64,000 bases of DNA. Source: an uncultured bacterium (lineage in GTDB: Bacteria > Spirochaetota > UBA4802 > JAGODF01). The translations under genes and the position numbers were made by a program. Positions 27,437-36,104 of this stretch are shown piece by piece. Under the pieces are notes generated by a model. The model was not told the DNA's origin and ran no database searches. It saw only the letters and a program-made list of their open reading frames with translations. The stretch lies in contig CAKZSV010000024.1 of the NCBI GenBank assembly GCA_937921485.1, positions 1-64,000 of the forward strand. The letters run 5' to 3'. Numbering within the stretch: position 1 is the first letter of the stretch; each line of letters begins with the position of its first letter.

Positions 27437-27813
27437 ATACGTTGAAGTATTTGTTAGATTCAAACATTATCATTTATCACCTGAATGGCGAGAAAGCTGC
27501 AACCGGGTTTTTAAAAGAAAACTGGAATGTATGCTCAATCTCCAGAATTTCATACATAGAAATTCTGTCATTTGATTTTCCCGAAAGAATAGAAAAAGAT
27601 GTTGTAGAATTGCTCAATAGTTTTAAAATTATTGATACCAGTGAAGATATTGCCAGACAGTGTTTATTAAATAGAAAATTAAAAAAGATAAAAATACCTG
27701 ATAATATCATACTTGCGACTGCTCAGGTTTTTAGGTTAATTCTTGTTACGAGGAATATCTGTGATTTTTTTTCTTTGTATGATAATGTGTTAGATATATT
27801 CGAGCAAAAGTAA
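27427..27813 (+). CDS. vapC: VapC-type PIN-domain ribonuclease toxin
   Basis: 128 residues. PIN fold with the acidic residues in place: YLLDSNIIIYHL (Asp11), SYIEILSF (Glu near 45) and IPDNIILATA (Asp near 91). VapC toxins cleave tRNA or rRNA and are neutralised by the overlapping upstream antitoxin. The expected late acidic position falls in RNICDFFSL. The pair is a complete type II toxin-antitoxin module and lies between two REP-like repeats. Confidence 0.88.
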   Translation: MGLDTLKYLLDSNIIIYHLNGEKAATGFLKENWNVCSISRISYIEILSFDFPERIEKDVVELLNSFKIIDTSEDIARQCLLNRKLKKIKIPDNIILATAQVFRLILVTRNICDFFSLYDNVLDIFEQK

Positions 27814-27821
27814 TGTGCAGC

Positions 27822-27921
27822 ATCATTGCGACCCTGATCGAAGCGAAGGGGATGCACCATCCGTCATTGCGAGCGAAGCGAAGCAATCTCATTAATTGCG
27901 GGATTGCCGCGTCGCTGCGCT
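27822..27921 (+). repeat. REP-like inverted repeat, partial copy B
   Basis: This stretch contains cgtcattgcgagcgaagcg, then aagcaatctcattaattgcg and gattgccgcgtcgctgcgc, preceded by a degenerate half-copy (cattgcgaccctgatcgaag). It shares about 45 bases with copy A but lacks the right end. The repeat family is common in many bacterial genomes. Confidence 0.75.
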
Positions 27922-28006
27922 GTCTCTATGATGCTATACAGCACACTGCTGGCATGCGCACCGCGGGGAGAACCAGAAAAAGACAGTTTTTTCTTCCCGT
28001 CACAAA

Positions 28007-28261
28007 GGGACGAATGGCATTTTCAACAAAGTTGTTATCAATGGGCACAAACCCAAGGTCGTATTCAATGGTAACGCGGGGAAGTTCATCGTATTCGGTT
28101 CGAAGCTCACCACTGAGTATTTCGAGGAAATGTCAGATGTCGATATATATGTGGAGGGGTTGCCAGCAGATATAAAATCTGATGTCGCCATTGCGCTGGC
28201 TCTGAAACAAAAATGCCGGTCTCCTTTTAAGAAAAACCGGCATCTGTATTGTAAAAACTAA
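28007..28261 (+). pseudogene. Remnant of a MNT-type nucleotidyltransferase
   Basis: A reading frame without a start codon encodes KFIVFGSKL, ten residues, then MSDVDIYVEGLPADI. This is the GSx10DxD signature of minimal nucleotidyltransferases (MNT antitoxins, AMPylating proteins). The frame begins in repeat sequence and ends inside the terminator of pstS, so both ends of the original gene are lost. It is the only coding signal in the gap 27814-28270. A decayed hepT, the usual MNT partner, is at 55031, far away and probably unrelated. Confidence 0.45.
28206..28243 (-). terminator. Rho-independent terminator of pstS
   Basis: On the minus strand an 8-bp stem ATGCCGGT/ACCGGCAT with a 15-base loop is followed by TTTTTGTTT, 28 bp after the pstS stop. 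Confidence 0.75.
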
Positions 28262-28270
28262 TTGATGTGA

Positions 28271-29113
28271 TTACTTCACCGGTATAAAACCCGCTTCTGA
28301 AACCAGCTTCTGGCCCTGGTTGCCAAGGATGAAATCCGCAAATGATTTTACGTTCCCAGTAAATTTGTTTTCATCAACATACATATACAGCTTTCTCGAA
28401 ATGGGATATTTCCCGCTTTTGCCATTGGCTAAGGTGGGGACAATATTGTTGACTGTAAGGACTTTAACTCTCGGGTTAACATAGCCAAATCCGATGTATC
28501 CGATGGCACGCCTGTTGTTTGCAACCGCATTTACCACAGCACCGTTTGATGCCTGCATCAGAGAATCCGGGCGAACATTGGTTTTATGTAAAACAGCTTC
28601 GTGCCAGAATTCGTAGGTTCCGGAACTGGAGTCCCTCGATACGACCACGATGTCCGCATTTTCGCCACCAACTTCACTCCATTTCTTGATGGTACCATCA
28701 TAAATACCTTTGAGCTGTTCCATCGAGAGGTTTTTAACCGTGTTTGAAAGATGAACTACCGGCACGATCATATCGTAGGCAACGACTATTTCTTTAATCT
28801 TTCTGTTCGCAGCTTTCGCTTTCGCGAATTCTTCATTTCTCATTTCTCTCGAAGAATTCGCGATGTCGCAATTCCCTTCAATAAGCGCTTTGATGCCGTT
28901 TCCCGAACCGCTTCCGTCAACGGAAATAGCGACATTGGGATTTGTTTTGTTGAACGCTTCGATTGCCTTCATGGTGATAGGCAATACTGTGGTAGAGCCT
29001 TTGATGATCACCTTTTGCTGCTGTGCCATGGATGTGCCGGTGAAAACAGCGGCAGAAACCATGAGCATTGCAACAAGCATCATTAGACTTGCTTTGATGT
29101 GCTTCAATAACAT
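28271..29113 (-). CDS. pstS: Phosphate-binding periplasmic protein, PstS-like
   Basis: 280 residues from the ATG at 29113, with a strong AAGGAGG site. Sec signal peptide ending near GTSMAQQ. The mature protein starts KVIIKGSTTVLPITM (anion-binding loop 1), with DGSGSGNGIKAL and SRDSSSGTYEF as the other phosphate-contacting segments. It captures phosphate for the PstCAB importer; those genes are not next to it, so this may be a stand-alone or additional binding protein. It ends at a clear terminator. Confidence 0.9.
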   Translation of the reverse strand: MLLKHIKASLMMLVAMLMVSAAVFTGTSMAQQQKVIIKGSTTVLPITMKAIEAFNKTNPNVAISVDGSGSGNGIKALIEGNCDIANSSREMRNEEFAKAKAANRKIKEIVVAYDMIVPVVHLSNTVKNLSMEQLKGIYDGTIKKWSEVGGENADIVVVSRDSSSGTYEFWHEAVLHKTNVRPDSLMQASNGAVVNAVANNRRAIGYIGFGYVNPRVKVLTVNNIVPTLANGKSGKYPISRKLYMYVDENKFTGNVKSFADFILGNQGQKLVSEAGFIPVK

Positions 29114-29241
29114 GAATCTTTCCTCCTTGGAATAGATAAAACGATTGTTGAATGACGGCACGATGGACGTCACTTTGGATACAATTAGAAGATTAATTGT
29201 GTAGAAATAATAAGCAATTCGTTAATAAAAATTTAAAATAT

Positions 29242-29612
29242 CGTGTGTACCGCAGACTGAGTTGCGTGCCGGCGGTGGGGTCAGAGCCCCTTTGGGCGCA
29301 CGAACTGCCGTGTGTGCCGCAGATAGAGTAGCTTGCTGGCGGTGGGGTCAGAGCCCCTTTGGGCAGCGACTTTCGGTGTGTACCGCAGACCGAGTTGCGT
29401 GCCGGCAGCGGGGTGAGTGCCCCTTTGGGCGCACGAACTGCCGTGTGTGCCGCAGACTGAGTTGCGTGCTGGCGGTGGGGTCAGAGCCCCTTTGGGCAGC
29501 GACTTTCGGTGTGTGCCGCAGACCGAGTTGCGTGCCGGCAGCGGGGTGAGTGCCCCTTTTGGGGCACTCACCGATGTCTGAATCGCAGATTAAGTAGTTT
29601 GCCAGCGGTGAT
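29242..29612 (+). repeat. 66/67-bp tandem repeat, about 5.5 units
   Basis: Units start at 29242, 29309, 29375, 29442 and 29508, plus a degenerate part from 29572. Each unit has a small hairpin (ggggtcagagcccc or ggggtgagtgcccc). Two unit types alternate, ending in gcgcacgaactgcc or gcagcgactttcgg, so the real period is about 133 bp. Reading frames on both strands cross it, but their peptides merely mirror the repeat. It fills the gap between pstS and the gene at 29615. Confidence 0.9.
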
Positions 29613-29614
29613 GT

Positions 29615-30472
29615 TTACAGATTCTGCAGCGCCCTGTAAGCGCAGGCTTCTGCTGCTGCACGGCTTCCAAGAAAGCTCCACACGGGCATCACATCCATGG
29701 CGGTTGCCGCGGCGCCGGTGGCGGAATCGGCGATGTTACCGATTGTGGAAGCCGAGGGCAGAAATTCTCGGATTTTGTTCATCACTGTGCCGGTGTGTCC
29801 TTTTGCCATATCGATGTATTCACCGAGGGGTTTTTCCATTTTCTCAAGCACCTCTCCCGCCTGCTTCATGCCATCGCCTCCAACCACTGAAGAAAATTTC
29901 TGATTCATATCGCCGCGATGCCGCGAAAAGAGGCGCGAGATGAGGCTTGCGCCGCCCGAAACAAGGTCGTCAGTGAAGGGAAGCGCGATTTCCGCCATCG
30001 CGTAGTACAGGGTGAGTTCCTTGCCCGCCGGCAATTCAAAAAAGCGGGAAATCTTTTGCCCGATATCGCCCGGCATCGTTTTGTAGATGATGTACGAAAG
30101 CGCCGCGGCCTTCATTACCGCATCCACTGCCTGCTGGGGGTCGGCTTCGAAGGTGCTCTGTTGCCGCGTGCCGCCAAAGAGCGAAAGGATGTTTTTCACT
30201 CCCGTGACCACGCTTATGCCCATGTCTGCTTTATCTACCGCGTCGGCTACCCAGACCGCCGATTTAATTTCGGGCTGGTTTGCAAGCTCACCGGCTTTGG
30301 TTTTAGCTGCCTCATCGGTGACATTCAGGCGCGTCGCGGCGCCGTCTAATGTATTATAAAATTGAAAGGGCGGAAAATTCGGTACAACAGAAAAAATGGT
30401 TCTGCAGAGTTTAACCGTGAAATCGTTCTCTGAATATTTTCCTATCACGTCGCTGATTGCTTTTTCCGGCAT
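29615..30472 (-). CDS. Unrecognised 285-aa protein
   Basis: ATG at 30472 after GGAGG. I do not recognise the family. The protein is mostly helical by composition, Ala/Gly-rich in the last 60 residues (ADSATGAAATAMDVMP) and has no clear signal peptide. Helices such as VMKAAALSYIIYKTMP and a Gly-rich turn (VSGGASLISRLF) are mildly hydrophobic, so membrane association is possible. The 69-residue gene upstream is 55 bp away on the same strand and may be co-transcribed. The C-terminal codons run into the tandem repeat. Confidence 0.6.
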   Translation of the reverse strand: MPEKAISDVIGKYSENDFTVKLCRTIFSVVPNFPPFQFYNTLDGAATRLNVTDEAAKTKAGELANQPEIKSAVWVADAVDKADMGISVVTGVKNILSLFGGTRQQSTFEADPQQAVDAVMKAAALSYIIYKTMPGDIGQKISRFFELPAGKELTLYYAMAEIALPFTDDLVSGGASLISRLFSRHRGDMNQKFSSVVGGDGMKQAGEVLEKMEKPLGEYIDMAKGHTGTVMNKIREFLPSASTIGNIADSATGAAATAMDVMPVWSFLGSRAAAEACAYRALQNL

Positions 30473-30527
30473 GGTGTTCCTCCAGTTGATAATTGTTTTT
30501 TATGTGTGCAAATGCGTGGGCGAAGCG

Positions 30528-30737
30528 TTATGATTTTTCCTTGTCGACATGCCCCTGAATTTCCATAATTATTTCCTCGCCCATCATATCGCTCAGTATC
30601 TTTTTTATCATTTGTCGGGTTTCTTCCAAGAATTTTTTTTCGTTCTCTTCAAGCGCGAGCATATCCATAAACTGGAGAAGTCGGTGGTTCACCATTTCAA
30701 GGTCGGCAATGGTCTCCTGAAGTTTAGCGTCGTCCAT
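30528..30737 (-). CDS. Small acidic coiled-coil protein
   Basis: 69 residues, ATG after GAGG. The sequence is a continuous charged amphipathic helix (DAKLQETIADLEMVNHRLL, ENEKKFLEETRQMIKKI) with no cysteines and no signal. I do not recognise it. Its position directly before the unknown 285-aa gene suggests a shared role. Confidence 0.55.
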   Translation of the reverse strand: MDDAKLQETIADLEMVNHRLLQFMDMLALEENEKKFLEETRQMIKKILSDMMGEEIIMEIQGHVDKEKS

Positions 30738-30861
30738 AACATCCTCGTGATTGAATTATCCGGCATAATAACCCGACAGAAATTTAATGATATGTATTAC
30801 TCAATACGTCAACAATATTATTTTTTCTGATGCAATTTTATGCCAATTTCAGGAGGTGATT

Positions 30862-31362
30862 TCAGCTTGCGCAGTCCCGCACGCTACCCCGCAGAAGGGC
30901 CACCGCGTGCGGAAGGGCCTTCTCTATGACCGCGATGTTTTCCCTCACCGCTTTGGGACTTCCGGGAAGGTTAATAATAAGGCTTTTTTTGCGTATGCCG
31001 CAGACCGCGCGCGATAGCATCGCATGCGGCGTGATGTCCATGGATGCGCGACGCATCGCTTCCGCAAAACCGGGTGCGTGGCGTTCAATGACCGAAGTGG
31101 TTGCTTCCGGAGTTATATCGCGCTGCGCAAATCCTGTGCCGCCTGTGGTAAAGATGAGCTCGATGCCCGCATCGGCAAACGCGATGAGCTTATCGCGGAT
31201 GGAGTCGAATTCATCGGGAACCACCGCTTCTGCTGAGATGATATGGCCGCAGCGCTCGGCCCACGATCGGATTTCCGGACCCGAAAGGTCTTCCCTTTCC
31301 CCGCGCGAGGAGCGGTCGCTGACGGTGATGATGCCGACCGATATGTGTTCTGCGTTATTCAA
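30862..31362 (-). CDS. mogA: Molybdopterin adenylyltransferase-like protein (MogA/MoaB)
   Basis: About 166 residues from a TTG at 31362, which overlaps the hypA stop and has GGAG about 9 bases upstream. A frame extending to 31527 would run through hypA. The core ISVGIITVSDRSSRGERED, the TTGGTGFAQRDITPEAT motif and NLPGSPKAV are characteristic of MogA/MoaB, which adenylate molybdopterin before Mo insertion. No other molybdenum cofactor gene is nearby. Confidence 0.85.
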   Translation of the reverse strand: MNNAEHISVGIITVSDRSSRGEREDLSGPEIRSWAERCGHIISAEAVVPDEFDSIRDKLIAFADAGIELIFTTGGTGFAQRDITPEATTSVIERHAPGFAEAMRRASMDITPHAMLSRAVCGIRKKSLIINLPGSPKAVRENIAVIEKALPHAVALLRGSVRDCAS

Positions 31363-31702
31363 CTTCGATGCTCTCCACGGTAAATTCTCTTCCTGAAACA
31401 AGCTCGATTTCCGATGACTGACACCTGGTGCAGCTGAACTGCCAGTTCTCACGGTTGAGCGTGAACTCGTGATTGCACTGTTTGCAGCGTATAACCGCGG
31501 GGACGTGGTTGATTTCGAGTTTCGCACTTTCCGCGATAGTGTCTTTGCTCACAAACTCAAAGTATGTCTGCATCCATTCGGGGATGAGATCGGAAAGATC
31601 GCCAACAATCAGATGTATTTTTGAAACCTTTTTCGCACCCGCTTTTCCGGCGTGTTCAAGTACGATGTCTAAGATGTTGCTCATTATTGATAATTCGTGC
31701 AC
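31355..31702 (-). CDS. hypA: HypA, hydrogenase nickel-insertion protein
   Basis: 115 residues from a GTG at 31702 with an AGAGG site. This start gives Met-His-Glu, the N-terminus whose His2 binds nickel in HypA. The zinc motifs CKQC and CTRC (about 74-95) are intact. HypA delivers Ni to [NiFe] hydrogenase or urease. None of hypB-F nor hydrogenase genes occur in the window; the gene overlaps mogA, so Ni and Mo cofactor genes are coupled here. Confidence 0.9.
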   Translation of the reverse strand: MHELSIMSNILDIVLEHAGKAGAKKVSKIHLIVGDLSDLIPEWMQTYFEFVSKDTIAESAKLEINHVPAVIRCKQCNHEFTLNRENWQFSCTRCQSSEIELVSGREFTVESIEVE

Positions 31703-31712
31703 GGTCTTCCTC

Positions 31713-32267
31713 TCATGGCAGCGCTGCTGCCTTGAATACCATATACAGGTCGATGCCATCATTGCCGTCATCGTCGAAAAGGGCAATTCCTTTTCGAGGG
31801 TAGCAATATGCCGTGTGTTTTCCCTTCGGGACGGTCATAAGGCCTTCATTGCCGTAATGGAAAATAAATTGCTGCACGCCTTTTTCAAGAAAAACTGCGT
31901 CAACTGTCACGCGATTTCTGGCGCTTCCCGCAATTGCTGAGACGATATTCATATGAAGGAAAAAAATTCCCTTCCCCTCACCATAATAGTATATCGCATC
32001 AAAAGGGATTTTCAAATCCGATTTCACGTTGAAAATATTCTGAAAAACTTCTCCGGTGGTTTCGGCTTTTACGGTGCGCAAAGGAGCGCCCCGGCGGGCA
32101 ATGACCGTTTCTGAAGTTTCACCCAAAAGTATTTTTTCCGCGCCGATGCCGGGTATGATGAGCGTATCATCGGTTGCGATGCGGTTGTGCATGTCCGATG
32201 AAGCGGCAAGCGCGAGCAGGGCAGCGGCGATAAAAAGAATTTTATTTTTTTTGCTGGTTACCTCCAT
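31713..32267 (-). CDS. Exported protein of unknown function
   Basis: 184 residues with a signal-like hydrophobic stretch (ILFIAAALLALAASS, about 10-24). The mature part is about 160 residues, rich in beta-strand patterns, with the segment GIGAEKILLGETSETVIARRG, the start of a two-strand-helix motif seen in small exported proteins. I do not recognise it. It precedes hypA by 10 bp, so it is probably co-transcribed with hypA and mogA. Confidence 0.65.
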   Translation of the reverse strand: MEVTSKKNKILFIAAALLALAASSDMHNRIATDDTLIIPGIGAEKILLGETSETVIARRGAPLRTVKAETTGEVFQNIFNVKSDLKIPFDAIYYYGEGKGIFFLHMNIVSAIAGSARNRVTVDAVFLEKGVQQFIFHYGNEGLMTVPKGKHTAYCYPRKGIALFDDDGNDGIDLYMVFKAAALP

Positions 32268-32453
32268 TGAAAATTGATTTTCCTTTTTGTAATTGTCTTC
32301 GCGTGAAGGTGTAATTTTAATACATTATCCATGTAGGGCTGTCAATTGTAATTTTAAGTCTGCACAAAATAATTGACATAATTATTCCCGTCTTTCATCA
32401 TCACCCCGATTTTCCTTCACACATAGTCAATCACAATCATGCGGAGAACGAGT

Positions 32454-34010
32454 ATGGCGGCACATGCAAATGATTTCAGGCTTCCTTTTTTCGTGAAAGG
32501 CGATTTCGACGGATTTGTGGGACTTTTTATCGACAATCTGGTGAATCTTCTTCTCATCACAGGCTTGTGTGCCGGAGTGCTCGGCATGCCCGGCGAGATT
32601 GTGTTCGGAAAAATCCTTCCCGGCACCGCGCTTTCGGTGCTTGCGGGCAATATCTTCTATTCGTGGCAGGCGCATCGTCTTGCCCGAAAAGAGGGGAGGG
32701 GTGATGTCACCGCGCTTCCGTACGGCATCAATACCGTGACGCTTCTGGTGTTTTTCTTTCTCATCATCATGCCGGTGTATTTTCAGAATAGGGATGCACT
32801 TGGCGCGGAGCGCGCGGCTGATTTGGCCTGGAAGGTGGGAATTGTGAGCTGTTTTATCAGCGGCTTTTTCGAAGGCATCGGGGCGTTTTTCGGCGAAAAG
32901 ATTCGCAGCATCACGCCGCGCGCGGCGCTGCTTTCCGCGCTTTCGGGAATTGCCATCACCTGGATTGCGCTGCATCACACCGTGCAGTTCTGGGACAAGC
33001 CTCTGATTGCGTTCATCCCATTTGCTTTCATTTTAGTAGAATATTTTTCCCGCGCGAAACTTCCGTTCAAGATTCCGGCCGGGCTCTACGCGCTTGTCAT
33101 CGGCGCCGCAATCGCATGGGCTGCGGGTGCCATGGACGCAGGGGCGCTTCGGCAGTCAACCGCCACGCTTTCCTTTTATGTGCCGAAAATTGCCGTCTTC
33201 GACATGTTCAAGGTCGATTTGTCGCTGGTATGGCCGTATCTTTCGCTGGCAATACCGCTGGGGCTTATGAGTTTTTTTGCTACAATTCAAAATTTAGAGT
33301 CAGCGGCCGCGGCTGGCGATCGCTATCCCGCGATGCCGTCGCTTGCGATGAACGGAGTTGGTACCATCATCGGCGCAGTTTTGGGCTCTCCTTTTCCCAC
33401 CACGGTCTATATCGGGCATCCCGGCTGGAAGGGGCTTGGCGCGCGGGCCGGCTATTCGGTGCTCAATGGAAGTGTCGTCACAGTGCTTGCGCTCACCGGC
33501 ATCATGGGTGTGGTGAAGGCGATTGTTCCGCTTGAGGCGGGCTATCCCATTTTGCTCTGGATCGGCGTGGTAATCACGGCGCAAGCGTTTCAGACCACAC
33601 CCAGAGAGCACGCGCCGGCGGTAGCGCTTGGGCTTCTTCCCGCGATTGCGGGATGGGGGGTGTCACTACTTCGGCAATTCATCGGCGCAAGCCAGAACCT
33701 CGGCTCGGCCCAGGCGGATGAGCTCATCATGCGGCATCTGCCGGCTCTCAAAAGCATCATTGCTTTTCAGGAGGGCGCGCTTTTCACCGCGATGTTTCTT
33801 ACGGCGGTGGCGGTGTATCTCATCGACAGGGATTTTCTTAAGGCATTCTTCTGGTCGCTTCCGCTCATCGTCTGCTCTTTTTTCGGGGTTATTCATTCAA
33901 CTGCGGTGGGCGTGGGAATGGCGGGGCATCTTCCCGCGGGATACGCGCTTTTCAGTGCGACAATACTTGCGATATATGCCTATAATCGCTATGCGAAAAA
34001 TGAAGTATAA
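32454..34010 (+). CDS. Xanthine/uracil permease-family (NCS2-like) transporter
   Basis: 518 residues from the ATG at 32454 (GGAG 8 bases upstream; the ATG at 32439 has none). About 12-14 hydrophobic helices. Early motif LFIDNLVNLLLITGL and GDVTALPYGINT, later NLESAAAAGDRYPAM and GSPFPTTVYIGHPGWK, in keeping with the core of nucleobase permeases (a substrate-binding Glu and Asn in TM8 and TM10). It imports purines or related compounds with protons or Na+; the exact substrate is open. It is followed 29 bp later by metF. Confidence 0.8.
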   Translation: MAAHANDFRLPFFVKGDFDGFVGLFIDNLVNLLLITGLCAGVLGMPGEIVFGKILPGTALSVLAGNIFYSWQAHRLARKEGRGDVTALPYGINTVTLLVFFFLIIMPVYFQNRDALGAERAADLAWKVGIVSCFISGFFEGIGAFFGEKIRSITPRAALLSALSGIAITWIALHHTVQFWDKPLIAFIPFAFILVEYFSRAKLPFKIPAGLYALVIGAAIAWAAGAMDAGALRQSTATLSFYVPKIAVFDMFKVDLSLVWPYLSLAIPLGLMSFFATIQNLESAAAAGDRYPAMPSLAMNGVGTIIGAVLGSPFPTTVYIGHPGWKGLGARAGYSVLNGSVVTVLALTGIMGVVKAIVPLEAGYPILLWIGVVITAQAFQTTPREHAPAVALGLLPAIAGWGVSLLRQFIGASQNLGSAQADELIMRHLPALKSIIAFQEGALFTAMFLTAVAVYLIDRDFLKAFFWSLPLIVCSFFGVIHSTAVGVGMAGHLPAGYALFSATILAIYAYNRYAKNEV

Positions 34011-34039
34011 TTACCTCCGGCGGTGATAGAGAATATTGT

Positions 34040-34930
34040 ATGAATATCAAAGATATTTTTCAGCAAAAAAAAATCTCTTTCAGTTTTGAATTTTTTCCGC
34101 CGCGCGATGAAAAATCATCGGAAGAGCTTTTTCGAACTATCCGCGAACTTATTCCCCTGCGCCCGTCGTTTGTCAGCGTCACGTACGGCGCGGGCGGATC
34201 CACCAGGGAACTCACGCACGATCTGGTGGTGAAAATTCAGAAAGAAACCGATCTCACCGTAGTCAGCCACCTCACGTGTGTGGGATCAACCATGGATGAA
34301 ATCAATCATATCCTTCAGCGCTACAAGGAGAGCGGCATCTGCAATATCATGGCGCTGCGCGGCGATCCCCCAAAAGGAATTGAGCGATTCGTTCCAACAG
34401 ACGGAGGATTTCGCTATGCAACAGAACTCGTCGAATTCATCAGAAAAAACTTTTCCGGCATGGGAATCGGCGTGGCGGGATATCCAGAAGGTCACCCGGA
34501 AACGCCGAACAGGCTTCTGGAAATGGAGTACCTTAAACGCAAAGTGGATGCCGGGGCGGATTATATCTGCACACAGCTTTTCTTCGACAATCGGGACTTT
34601 TTTGATTTTCGCGACCGATGCCGCCTGGCTGGCATCAACGTACCAATCGTTGCGGGGATAATGCCCATCACGTCGAGAAAGGGGATGATGCGGATGGCCG
34701 AGCTTGCGCAGGGCGCGCGTTTTCCTGCACGGCTCCTTCGCGACATCGCCCGGGCGGAGACCGACGAGCTTGTGGCAAAGGTGGGAATTCACTGGGCCAC
34801 GGAGCAGGTGTACGATCTTATCGATAATGGCGTGGATGGCATTCATTTCTACACGCTCAACCGTTCCCGCGCCACACTTGAGATTTACCAGATGCTTGGG
34901 GTGACAAGCTCCAGAAGATTAAGCGAATGA
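34040..34930 (+). CDS. metF: 5,10-Methylenetetrahydrofolate reductase
   Basis: 296 residues, a TIM barrel. N-terminal FSFEFFPPRDEKSSE (the Glu of the EFFPP motif protonates the folate), THLTCVGS, MALRGDPPKG, GYPEGHP and TQLFFDN are all present. It reduces methylene-THF to methyl-THF using FAD, supplying methyl groups for methionine. mtnA lies convergent 140 bp away, so methionine synthesis and salvage genes are adjacent. Confidence 0.95.
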   Translation: MNIKDIFQQKKISFSFEFFPPRDEKSSEELFRTIRELIPLRPSFVSVTYGAGGSTRELTHDLVVKIQKETDLTVVSHLTCVGSTMDEINHILQRYKESGICNIMALRGDPPKGIERFVPTDGGFRYATELVEFIRKNFSGMGIGVAGYPEGHPETPNRLLEMEYLKRKVDAGADYICTQLFFDNRDFFDFRDRCRLAGINVPIVAGIMPITSRKGMMRMAELAQGARFPARLLRDIARAETDELVAKVGIHWATEQVYDLIDNGVDGIHFYTLNRSRATLEIYQMLGVTSSRRLSE

Positions 34931-35072
34931 TGAAAAATCGTATGCAGCGATTGGAACACAGGTTATTGCCAATACTGATATACAGCATTGTTTGAACTTC
35001 GTGTGTAAGCGACAGTTTTGGCGTTGAGCGCAAGCGGTCTCCTGCATTTGCTCTCTTCTGCGAGCACAGCTT

Positions 35073-36104
35073 TCATTTCCCCAAAAACCCCTTAATGCCG
35101 TACTGCGCCGGATTTTCAATCACTCCTTTTTCGGTGATGATGGCGCTGATATATTTTGCAGGGGTCACGTCGAAGGCCGGGTTGCGGATGAAGACCCCTT
35201 CCGGAGCGATCTGCACGCCCTGAAGATAGGCGACCTCATCAACGCTTCGCTCTTCAATGGGTATTGCTGAGCCGTCCGGTGTGCAAGGATCGAGCGTTGA
35301 TATTGGTGCGGCGATGTAGAAAGGAATATTGTGCGCTTTGGCAAGCACCGCGTGGGAATAGGTGCCGATTTTGTTGGCAGTGTCGCCGTTTGCCGCGATG
35401 CGGTCGGCACCCACGATTATTTTCTGAATCATTCCGAGCTTCATGAAATGGCCGGCCATGTTATCGGTGATGAGCGTAACGTCGATGCCGTCTTTCATGA
35501 GTTCCCACGCCGTTAGACGCGCGCCCTGAAGATAGGGGCGGGTTTCACAGGCAAAGACTTTAATTTTTTTGCCCTGTTCCACTGCTGCGCGTATCACGCC
35601 CAGGGCGGTGCCGTAGCCGCCGGTGGCAAGCGCTCCCGCATTGCAGTGCGTCATTACGGTATCGCCGTCGGAAAGATAGCGTGCGCCGTGATTGCCCATC
35701 GCTTTGTTTGCGGCGACATCCTCAACGTGAATGGCGATTGCTTCCTTCTCCAGGCGTTCACGCAATTCATCGAGAGTGCCGGAATCGGCAATCGTTTTTT
35801 TCATCCTGTCGATTGCCCAGAAAAGATTCACTGCCGTGGGACGCGTCGCGGCGAAGCGGTTGGTTACAGTGTGCAGTTCCTCTTTGAGTTCGGAAAGGTT
35901 TTTCGCCTGGCTTGTTTTTGCGGCAAGCGCGATTCCCATCGCTGAGGCGATGCCGATTGCAGGTGCCCCGCGTATCACCATGTCTTCAATTGCTTCCGCT
36001 ACATCGTTGTAGCGTTTGTATTCATAATATACTTCCTTGGCGGGCAAAAGGCGCTGGTCGAGCATTGAAACCGCATTGCCGAGCCATTTAATGCTGTGAT
36101 ACAT
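35073..36104 (-). CDS. mtnA: Methylthioribose-1-phosphate isomerase
   Basis: 343 residues from the ATG at 36104, with GGAGGAAATA directly before it; the upstream ATG at 36116 contributes only this site. Catalytic Cys in [17 protein letters not shown], Asp in [10 protein letters not shown] and the NKIGTY loop are intact. It converts 5-methylthioribose-1-phosphate to the ribulose form in methionine salvage; no other mtn gene is seen. Its start overlaps the end of the receiver-ATPase gene. Confidence 0.93.
   Translation of the reverse strand: MYHSIKWLGNAVSMLDQRLLPAKEVYYEYKRYNDVAEAIEDMVIRGAPAIGIASAMGIALAAKTSQAKNLSELKEELHTVTNRFAATRPTAVNLFWAIDRMKKTIADSGTLDELRERLEKEAIAIHVEDVAANKAMGNHGARYLSDGDTVMTHCNAGALATGGYGTALGVIRAAVEQGKKIKVFACETRPYLQGARLTAWELMKDGIDVTLITDNMAGHFMKLGMIQKIIVGADRIAANGDTANKIGTYSHAVLAKAHNIPFYIAAPISTLDPCTPDGSAIPIEERSVDEVAYLQGVQIAPEGVFIRNPAFDVTPAKYISAIITEKGVIENPAQYGIKGFLGK

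Noticed and set aside
27813..28175. A 120-residue frame starting right after vapC
   Set aside because: It runs through the REP-like repeat in another frame and its composition is not protein-like; the nucleotidyltransferase motif lies in a different frame.
29262..29571. Reading frames of about 95 residues on both strands in the tandem repeat
   Set aside because: The peptides only repeat the DNA unit, have no ribosome site and mirror each other on opposite strands.
29242..29612. CRISPR array
   Set aside because: Units are directly adjacent and near-identical along their whole length; there are no unique spacers and no cas genes.
30862..31527. A 221-residue MogA with a long N-terminus
   Set aside because: The extra 55 codons are the antisense-frame reading of hypA; a TTG at 31362 gives the normal length.
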